Assembly (NCBI GenBank): GCA_964411275.1
Contig: CAYPKG010000007.1
Coordinates: 7,974-71,973, forward strand
Origin: CAYPKG01 sp964411275
GTDB taxonomy: Bacteria; Bacillota; Clostridia; Christensenellales; CAG-138
Length of the DNA stretch: 64,000 nt
Direction: 5' to 3'
The notes below the pieces were generated by a model that searched no databases, had not been told where the DNA came from, and saw nothing but the letters and a program-made list of their open reading frames with translations. The translations under genes were made by a program, and so were the position numbers. How positions within the stretch are numbered: the stretch's first letter is position 1; every line of letters starts with the position of its first letter. Positions 58,481-64,000 of this stretch are shown one piece after another.

Positions 58481-59563
58481 CTACCGGTTTTCTTTTTGAA
58501 ACCGGGACAAGAAATCCAGCATGGACGCCATGCCGTCCTCGTTCATACTATTGCAGGCAGACAGGCAGATGCTGCCGTCATCCATCGGGCCGTTTAGCCC
58601 CACAAAACCCAGGCGGCCGGACTGCGCGAGGAACTGCCGCCTGAGCGTTTCGTCCGGAAGCCGGAACACGATGCTGCAGTTTGAACGGCTGTCCACATGG
58701 GCGGTAGGCTGATAAAACCTGGAGTTATCCAGCACGTCATATACCCTTGCCGCTTTCTCCCTGTTTCGCCGGCCAATGGAGGCCAGCCCACCCTCGCGCT
58801 CCATCTGCTCGAGCATGCGCTTGCAAACCAACAACGAGATCACAGGCAGAGAATACGTGGGAATGCTCCCCTCCAGCAGGCGCTTATAGCTGAGCATGGC
58901 AGGCATGCTCATAGGCGGATCCTTACGGACCAAGTCCCGCCGCATAATCACCAATGTGAGCCCAGGCGCGCCAAGTACGCTCATGGCGTCGGCGTAGATG
59001 AGCCCATACCGGGAAATATCTATTTCATCAAAAAACAAGCAGTTGGACGCGTCCGCCACCAGCATCACATCGCCCACATCAGGAAGTCGGTCAAGAAAGC
59101 TGGTGCCCTGGGCCGCGTTGTCCAGAACCAGGTGCACATAATCGGCAGACGGATCAAACATGGCCCGGGTGGTATCGGGAATGCGGTCAAAGCCGGTATC
59201 ACTGCTGCTGGCCACAACCCGGGCGATGCCGACTTTATCCGCCTCGGCCTTGGCATATTCCGCGCGGCGGCCCGTCAAAAGAAAATCCGCCCGGGAATTG
59301 CGCATCAGATTCATCGGAATTTGCGCGTGCTGTAAAATATGGCTGCCGGCAAGCACCAATACCCCATATTCCTCTGGAATACGCAGCACCCGCCGAAACG
59401 CTTCCTCCGTCTCCGCCAGGAGATTTTGTCCCAGGCCGCTGCGGAAATTGAGTTCCAGCACGGAAAGGCCGCTCATTTGATAATTGCTCAAATCATTTTG
59501 AAGGGTCTCTACCACCTTCTTGGGAATGATGGTAGTTCCTGTCCCGAAATCGTATGCCCGCAT
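58481..59563 (-). CDS. SerC-like protein lacking the PLP lysine (probable pseudoenzyme)
   Basis: A 360-residue, full-length relative of phosphoserine aminotransferase (compare 53048). Matching landmarks: SGLSVLELNFRS for GMSVMEMSHRS, ILQHAQIPMNLM for LQFAMVPMNLM, MLVADASNCLFFDEIDISRYGLIYADA for the Asp/PLP region. At the PLP lysine the active copy reads YAGAQKNMAPAG and this one YADAMSVLGAPG, so lysine is replaced by serine 195. The start motif SAGP is GTGT here and the substrate histidine is lost (NFRS for SHRS). No frameshift or stop, with a good promoter and AAGGAGG, so a kept non-aminotransferase role, for example regulatory, is likely. Confidence 0.85.
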   Translation of the reverse strand: MRAYDFGTGTTIIPKKVVETLQNDLSNYQMSGLSVLELNFRSGLGQNLLAETEEAFRRVLRIPEEYGVLVLAGSHILQHAQIPMNLMRNSRADFLLTGRRAEYAKAEADKVGIARVVASSSDTGFDRIPDTTRAMFDPSADYVHLVLDNAAQGTSFLDRLPDVGDVMLVADASNCLFFDEIDISRYGLIYADAMSVLGAPGLTLVIMRRDLVRKDPPMSMPAMLSYKRLLEGSIPTYSLPVISLLVCKRMLEQMEREGGLASIGRRNREKAARVYDVLDNSRFYQPTAHVDSRSNCSIVFRLPDETLRRQFLAQSGRLGFVGLNGPMDDGSICLSACNSMNEDGMASMLDFLSRFQKENR

Positions 59564-59632
59564 CCGCGCCTCCTTCGTTGCATCGTCAATTGATCCATAT
59601 ATAGATCATGATGCTCCGTGATAGATGTTGCT

Positions 59633-59661
59633 ATTATATCGCTTCCCAAACGATTAGGCAA
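59633..59661 (-). promoter_or_regulatory. Predicted promoter of the SerC-like-serA-DUF1015-lysC operon
   Basis: On the minus strand TTGCCT (59661-59656), 17-base spacer, perfect TATAAT (59638-59633), 70 bases before the ATG at 59563. Confidence 0.72.
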
Positions 59662-60014
59662 GAATTCACAACCGTTTCCTTCCACTGTTCTTTATTTTTT
59701 GTTGGGAAACGGCTGGAAACTCCTTCCATCCTGGGATATTATGCAATTTTGAGTATTAATTTGCATGTCCAAAGTGTTTCCCATATGTAAACAATATAAG
59801 TCGAAATATTCATCTTGTTTTTGTAATAACTTTGTTATGCCCCGAAATATCTAGGAAATATTTTAATTCAAGTTTCCGTTCACGATTTATCCATGCAATA
59901 ATTTGGCATAAATATACGAAATTGCCTTTGTAATGGATCGGTTTTTGCTTTACACTCTGGGCATGCGGAAACGAAATCTGCAAGAAAATTTTCCTTTGAA
60001 AGGAGTACAACGAA
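59662..60014. other. AT-rich intergenic region before the surface-protein gene
   Basis: About 350 bases between divergent genes. It is AT-rich and must hold the surface-protein promoter, but I see no convincing -35/-10 pair, riboswitch or open frame. AAAGGAG lies before the ATG at 60015. Confidence 0.5.
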
Positions 60015-61013
60015 ATGAAGAAACTCATCTCACTTATGCTGGGGATCACACTTATGCTGGGGATCACAATGCCCGCGATGGCATTCACCGGCCTGGACCA
60101 AAAGAAAGCCAGCAAGGACCCATGGAAAATCTCCCTGCAACTGGTGGACTACAGCACCGCAACCTTCGCAAGCGGCTACTACACCAGCCTCCCCAGCCCC
60201 ACCCGGGGGTATCTCAAAAACGAAATGGTCGGCGCGGTGGCGTCCCTGCACGTGCCGGAAAAAGCCCAGGACGGCCAGGCACAGCTGTGGTTCACCTCGG
60301 AAAACGTCAAGATTTGGGACGTAATCGCGGAAAATAGGGACAAGGACGGCGCCGTCGCTGACGCGGCCAGTCTGAAGGCAGGCAGCAAAACCGACATCAA
60401 GGCGGACGGCTATCAGGGCAGCACATACCGCTATCTGCTGCTGGGGCAATTGGTTGGCGCGAAGGGCTCCCTCACAGGCAAGGTTGTGGACACCACAGAC
60501 TCCAAGAGCATCCCGGAAGCGGGCGTCACCGTGTCCCAGTATCTCATCAAGCGCACGGGCAATGTGTTTTCCATGACAAAGGAAGGAAATGAAGTGACGG
60601 TCACGGTAGATAACAATAATTACTGCAAATCTATGACCGTGGCGCCGGAGGGCGAGGAAGCCGCGAAGGTGGCCACTTTGGACGGCAGCATTGCTTTCCA
60701 ATTGGACAACAGCATCATTTCCAAGGGCAACAGCGCCTACGATACGTACATTGACGTATATAAGGACATGAAAAGCGCCCTGGGGCTGGATTACACCGAG
60801 AGCGGATATCTGTATGACAGTTATTTCTACGGCGTGAAGGGCACGATCTCGGTATCCGATACCGTGTATCTGGAGCCGTATACCTCCTCCATCGTCGTGC
60901 CTGAAGTACCCGTGCAGCCGCCGAAAACCGGCGACGCGTCCACAATGGTGGGCATTGTGATGGTCATCGCCGCCCTGGCCGGGGTAGCCACCGCGAAAAA
61001 AGTGCGTAACTGA
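60015..61013 (+). CDS. Sortase-type cell-surface protein (PPKTG anchor), unknown function
   Basis: A 332-residue secreted protein. Signal peptide about 1-23 ending AMA; it contains a duplicated six-residue unit (LMLGIT twice), coded by an exact 18-base tandem repeat. The mature part is beta-rich with no family I recognise; the middle TGKVVDTTDSKSIPEAGVTVSQYL resembles a carboxypeptidase-regulatory-like/Cna-B insert. The C-terminus has PPKTGD (302-307), a hydrophobic helix (TMVGIVMVIAALAGVAT) and KKVRN, a sorting signal of LPxTG type with PP in place of LP. No sortase gene lies in the window. Confidence 0.75.
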   Translation: MKKLISLMLGITLMLGITMPAMAFTGLDQKKASKDPWKISLQLVDYSTATFASGYYTSLPSPTRGYLKNEMVGAVASLHVPEKAQDGQAQLWFTSENVKIWDVIAENRDKDGAVADAASLKAGSKTDIKADGYQGSTYRYLLLGQLVGAKGSLTGKVVDTTDSKSIPEAGVTVSQYLIKRTGNVFSMTKEGNEVTVTVDNNNYCKSMTVAPEGEEAAKVATLDGSIAFQLDNSIISKGNSAYDTYIDVYKDMKSALGLDYTESGYLYDSYFYGVKGTISVSDTVYLEPYTSSIVVPEVPVQPPKTGDASTMVGIVMVIAALAGVATAKKVRN

Positions 61014-61619
61014 TTTTTAGAACATATGGTTAAATAGTCAAATAGTAAATAATCAAATCGAAGGATATCCTGGTGGTTGCCGGGATATCCTTTCAGTATG
61101 TCAAAAAACCGCCGCTGCTACGCAGCTTGCACTTTTTTGAGGGTTCACGTTTTGATTGTTCGACTATGTCTCACGGTCATCAAAACGTGCAAAGTACCCA
61201 ATTTTCTAATGAAAATTGGTTCCGAATTCGCCGCACATGTCGCCGAATTCGGCTGAACATCAAGGGGTTACGACCCCTTGATAATCCCCAAAGGACTTTT
61301 GCGACAGTCTCGAAGGATATCCTACATGGATGGCGAAGCCACAAAACTCTTCTTACCGCGTTTGCATGATACGAATGCCGGGAGCGCGAATCTGTGCTTT
61401 TGCCGTGGCGGCACCCGGCATTTCGCGAGGCAAGTGTATTCCGTAACAGTGGTCTATCAGGTTCAATCTAGCTGGGGTATGAAGAAAGCCTTCCCCCTAG
61501 ATCCTCCCGCAGGGGAGGGTCTTAGGGGTGAAGGTTTGGATGGGGGTGAGGGTGGGGCAACACCGGCCCAGGAGGGGCAGAAACATAACGCTATATTAAA
61601 AAACAAAAATTAAATCACA
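61014..61619. repeat. Non-coding, repeat-rich region with family 2 copy B
   Basis: About 600 bases without a supportable gene. Positions 61098-61165 match repeat copy A (51913-51980). Further on are CCGAATTCG...CGAATTCGG (about 61222-61253) and AATGCCGGG...CCCGGCATT (about 61374-61425) inverted repeats, and a G-rich stretch with CCTCCCGCAGGGGAGGG (61503-61520). An open frame at 61073 begins in the repeat and is not credible as a gene. It looks like several mobile or structural repeats piled together. Confidence 0.6.
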
Positions 61620-61979
61620 CTATTTCACCCTGGAGCCAAATGGCATCAGCGCCAGCTTTGCAAACTTAAAGCACTGCAACCCCAGGGGAATGCCCACGAT
61701 TGTCACGCACAAAACCGCCCCCACCAACAGCGCCTCCAGTGCCAGTGGAAGGCCGGAGATCAGCAGCCATACGATGTTCAAAGCCAGCGAGCCCAAGCCG
61801 CCGCCATATACGATTTCCTTTCCGAAGGGGACGAATATCAGCTTTGCAAACTTAAAGCACTGTAGGCCCCAGGGAATGCCCACGATTGTAATGCACCAAA
61901 GCAGCCCCGCCAGAAACCAGCTGATTCCCAGCACAAGCCCCCCTGTAAAAAACCAAAGCACATTCAAAAAACAACCCAT
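61620..61979 (-). CDS. YccF domain membrane protein
   Basis: A 119-residue membrane protein with two matching YccF repeats: TIVGIPWGLQCFKFAKLIFVPFG and TIVGIPLGLQCFKFAKLALMPFG, each following a hydrophobic helix pair. YccF proteins are small conserved inner-membrane proteins of unknown function. It starts one base after the binding-lipoprotein stop, so both are probably cotranscribed. Confidence 0.9.
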   Translation of the reverse strand: MGCFLNVLWFFTGGLVLGISWFLAGLLWCITIVGIPWGLQCFKFAKLIFVPFGKEIVYGGGLGSLALNIVWLLISGLPLALEALLVGAVLCVTIVGIPLGLQCFKFAKLALMPFGSRVK

Positions 61980-61980
61980 A

Positions 61981-62931
61981 TTAGCTCAACTCCGACTGCT
62001 CCAGGGCCTGATAGATTTCCTGCACACCCTGCGCTATTCTCGGCCCCGGCCGGTTCACAAGCACCGCGTCCACACTGTAGATCCGGCCTTCCTTCACGGC
62101 GGTCAGGTCTTGAAATCCATCCATCTTGATTACGTTGGAAAGGCTGTACGCCCCGGAGATCAAAATCACCTGGGGGTCCAGCTGCTTTAGCGTTTCCATC
62201 GTATACACCGGCCACAAGCCCTGCCCCTCGCCGGACACGGGGATGCCCCCCGCCATGCGGATGAGCTCGCACACGAAGCTGTCCTTCCCAGCCGTCATGT
62301 GCTCGTCCTGGGCAATGCTTTCAATATAATAAACCGTTTGCGGCATAAGCCGTTCCGCCTGGGCGGAAGCCTCCTGCACCTCGTCCTGCATCCGCTGAAT
62401 GAGGCTGGACGCGTCCCCGCCCATGATCTGGGCGATGAGGGCGATGGCGGAATAGACGTCCCCATATGTCATACCCTCGGTGCACACAGTGGTGATGCCC
62501 GCCGCCTGAAGCGCCGCTGTAAGCTCCGGATCATCCGCTAAAAAGACCATGTCCGGCTCCATGGCGATGATCTCATCCACCCCCTGCACCTTGGGTACAT
62601 CCAGGGTAGCCTCCGGATAATCACAGTTCACGCCAAGGCCGATGATGGCGCTTTCAAGTCCCAGCTCATACAATATCTCCGCCGTGGCGGGGCTCAGGCA
62701 CACCACCCGGGAAGGCGCGCCCTTCACTTCAAACTGATTGCCCAGCATGTCCGAAAGCATCATGGACACGCCCTGGTCATCGATTTCCGGTGGGCTTGGG
62801 CTTTCCTGAGGTGCGGGGGTCTCCTGACCGGAGGGGGGCGTTGCCTCCCCCTGGTTTCCTGTGGGCGCGCCGCACGCGCTTGCAAATAAGGCCGCTATCA
62901 GCACAAGGCAAAGCAGGCGTGATTTCTTCAT
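61981..62931 (-). CDS. ABC transporter substrate-binding lipoprotein, BtuF/FepB-like
   Basis: A 316-residue class III binding lipoprotein with lipobox ALFASAC (Cys 20), a Pro/Glu-rich spacer and the helical-backbone metal-receptor fold: SRVVCLSPATAEILYELGLESAIIGLG (core LSPATAEILYELG), VQGVDEIIAMEPDMVF, ICELIRMAGG-type VCELIRMAGGIP and LDPQVILISGAYS. Ligands of the family are corrinoids, haem or siderophores. No permease or ATPase is adjacent, so it may serve a transporter encoded elsewhere or be an orphan. No cobalamin riboswitch seen upstream. Confidence 0.85.
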   Translation of the reverse strand: MKKSRLLCLVLIAALFASACGAPTGNQGEATPPSGQETPAPQESPSPPEIDDQGVSMMLSDMLGNQFEVKGAPSRVVCLSPATAEILYELGLESAIIGLGVNCDYPEATLDVPKVQGVDEIIAMEPDMVFLADDPELTAALQAAGITTVCTEGMTYGDVYSAIALIAQIMGGDASSLIQRMQDEVQEASAQAERLMPQTVYYIESIAQDEHMTAGKDSFVCELIRMAGGIPVSGEGQGLWPVYTMETLKQLDPQVILISGAYSLSNVIKMDGFQDLTAVKEGRIYSVDAVLVNRPGPRIAQGVQEIYQALEQSELS

Positions 62932-63107
62932 ACCGGTATCCTCCCATATCGCCTGGATACGTTTTTTTCAGAAGCGTACGCCAGGCACATTCTTCCTGGA
63001 TTGTACCATTTCACGCCCCCGGTTTCAATGAATGGCGGATGTGTTCATACAATGTTCACCTGAGCTTTTGATTTCGTTCCCGCTTCACCATATCCATATA
63101 TCCATTC

Positions 63108-63506
63108 GGTAAGGCAAGGGCGGAAGACACGCTGACCCCCGCCGCCGAACTTGCCTATGCCGGAAACGGCGATTACCAATGCGGCGAGTGGTGTCAATTC
63201 TGCAAGGCGAAGCACGACTGCCGCGAGCGTGCGGACTACAATCTGGAACTCGCAAAATTTGACTTCCGGCTTCCTCCACTGCTTACAGATGAGGATGTTG
63301 AAGAAATCCTCGGCCGCATCGATGGGCTGGTCTCCTGGGCAAACGACATCAAGGAATACGCTCTGCAGGCAGCGGTCGGCGGCAAGGAATGGCATGGTTG
63401 GAAACTGGTCGAAGGTCGGTCAAACCGCAAATACACGGATGAAACGGTTGTGGCGGAAGCCGTTACTGCGGCCGGTTTTGACCCCTATGAACGCAAGGTT
63501 ACGCTG
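63108..63506 (+). pseudogene. Phage DUF2800 protein, C-terminal fragment
   Basis: From about 63108 the frame reads LTPAAELAYAGNGDYQCGEWCQFCKAKHDCRERADYNLELAKF (core CGEWCQFCKAKHDC) and GWKLVEGRSNRKYTDE, matching the end of phage DUF2800 proteins, RecB-like nucleases with a four-cysteine cluster. The N-terminal nuclease part is absent, and after AAGFDPYERK the expected ending is replaced, at about 63497-63503, by another gene in a different frame. No start codon or ribosome site of its own. A prophage relic. Confidence 0.7.
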
Positions 63507-63715
63507 AGAGCTATCAGCATCTCGCGGAAAATTACTACACCGACCATCAGATGCCGCCTACCACAGAGCAAGCCGTCATTATGCTGTCGTCCCACTTCTA
63601 TGAATCAAGGGACGGCAGCACAGGTGGCTTTTTTGCGGATAATGTGCAAGCCGGACAGCAGGTGTGGAATACGGTCAACCTCCTTCTGCGGCTCGACCGG
63701 GACTGGAAGGTGTGA
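63503..63715 (+). pseudogene. Phage head-tail connector (gp6-like), C-terminal fragment
   Basis: In the +1 frame relative to the DUF2800 relic: ESYQHLAENYYTDHQMPPTTEQAVIMLSSHFYESRDGS (core TEQAVIMLSSHFYESRDG) to VWNTVNLLLRLDRDWKV and a TGA at 63713. This resembles the C-terminal half of gp6/QLRG-type connector proteins of siphoviruses. The N-terminus is missing. The stop lies 2 bases before the next start, the original phage gene spacing. Confidence 0.55.
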
Positions 63716-63717
63716 AT

Positions 63718-64000
63718 ATGAGTTTTGGGAAGATGAATTCCTTCATCGACATTATTTCAGCAGAACCGGTCAAGGACGCCGACGGCTTTGTAAATCACGG
63801 AGACACAGTTCTTGCGTCAGTCAGAGCATATTTTGAGCAAAAGAACTCCACAGAAAAGTGGCGCAATATGTCTCAGAGCAGTGAGGTTGCCATCGGGTTC
63901 CGCGCAAAGAAATCCAACGGGAAATATCGCTACTTTTGGCTTTATCGCGTCGTATTCGGTATTCCTGCGACCAACCTGCAGACCAAAGGCGACAGCATCA
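63718..64000 (+). pseudogene. Phage head-closure N-terminus fused to major tail protein segment (partial at window edge)
   Basis: ATG 63718 opens SFGKMNSFIDIISAEPVKDADGFVNHGDTVLASVRAYFEQK (core GFVNHGDTVLASVRAYFEQ), the start of a phage head-tail adaptor. From about residue 52 it becomes RAKKSNGKYRYFWLYRVVFGIPATNLQTKGDSI (core NGKYRYFWLYRVVFG, ATNLQTKGDSI), which looks like a phi13-type major tail protein. An internal deletion spanning several tail genes would explain it. The frame is open to the edge. Confidence 0.5.

Noticed and set aside
59810..60115. 101-codon minus-strand frame before the surface-protein gene
   Set aside because: It overlaps the signal-peptide coding region of a better supported gene and is AT-rich random-looking sequence.
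61073..61369. 98-codon plus-strand frame after the surface-protein gene
   Set aside because: Its first third is the dispersed repeat, which is also read as protein at 51796-52062 in another context; the shared KPPLL and FFEG segments reflect repeat DNA.
62932..63107. Cobalamin riboswitch before the BtuF-like lipoprotein gene
   Set aside because: Only a short GCCTGG...CCAGGC hairpin is visible; the conserved B12-box sequence is not.

Overview
The window reads as chromosome of an anaerobic, endospore-forming member of the Clostridia (Firmicutes) of moderate GC. Evidence: a LysM plus GH18 spore-cortex-type hydrolase, a YlmC/YmxH sporulation protein, DegV proteins, a DUF4003 protein, NrdR, an old-yellow-enzyme/4Fe-4S flavoprotein and strong AGGAGG ribosome sites. 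I cannot place it below class. No rRNA, tRNA, CRISPR array, intact insertion sequence or recognisable riboswitch was found.

Layout. 1-4.7 kb: end of a PAS protein, pcrA helicase, a DUF4003 protein and a GntR/FCD regulator. 4.8-9.7 kb: a promoter with a tandem operator drives a damaged leader (front of a 3-hydroxyisobutyrate-dehydrogenase-type gene joined to the back of an amidohydrolase gene), then an intact three-subunit molybdenum hydroxylase. 9.9-20.9 kb: housekeeping (YwaF-like protein, PgeF, NrdR, YlmC, LysM-GH18), a 290-bp terminal-inverted-repeat element, an amidohydrolase-HAD pair, an MBL/beta-CASP RNase, two DegV proteins and an M20 peptidase. 20.9-33.7 kb: polar amino-acid ABC transporter, FMN alpha-hydroxyacid oxidase, flavin reductase, CtpA protease, nitrilase-fold amidase, threonine synthase, a P-loop protein, a Re-citrate/isopropylmalate synthase-like enzyme, a short ComEC and ZapA. 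33.7-40.3 kb: class I CoA-transferase, a 49-residue protein, TetR regulator, an OYE/4Fe-4S oxidoreductase and both halves of aconitase X, which look like one anaerobic catabolic locus. 40.4-44.8 kb: two self-regulated small loci (TetR-alpha/beta hydrolase and PadR-DUF2812), NudC and a VanY-type carboxypeptidase. 45-50 kb: a BMP-type nucleoside ABC transporter. 50.4-59.6 kb: an aspartate/serine/threonine block with a second threonine synthase, serC-serA, lysC, DUF1015, an ACT-domain serA, and a SerC paralogue that has lost the PLP lysine. 60-64 kb: a sortase-type surface protein, repeats, a YccF protein, a metal/corrinoid-type binding lipoprotein and a collapsed prophage.

Most interesting: the SerC pseudoenzyme heading the serA-DUF1015-lysC operon; the AcnX-OYE-CoA-transferase locus; and repeated deletion scars and small dispersed repeats, one of which supplies the stop codon of pcrA. 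All family assignments are from reading translated sequence and recalled motifs; no database search was run.
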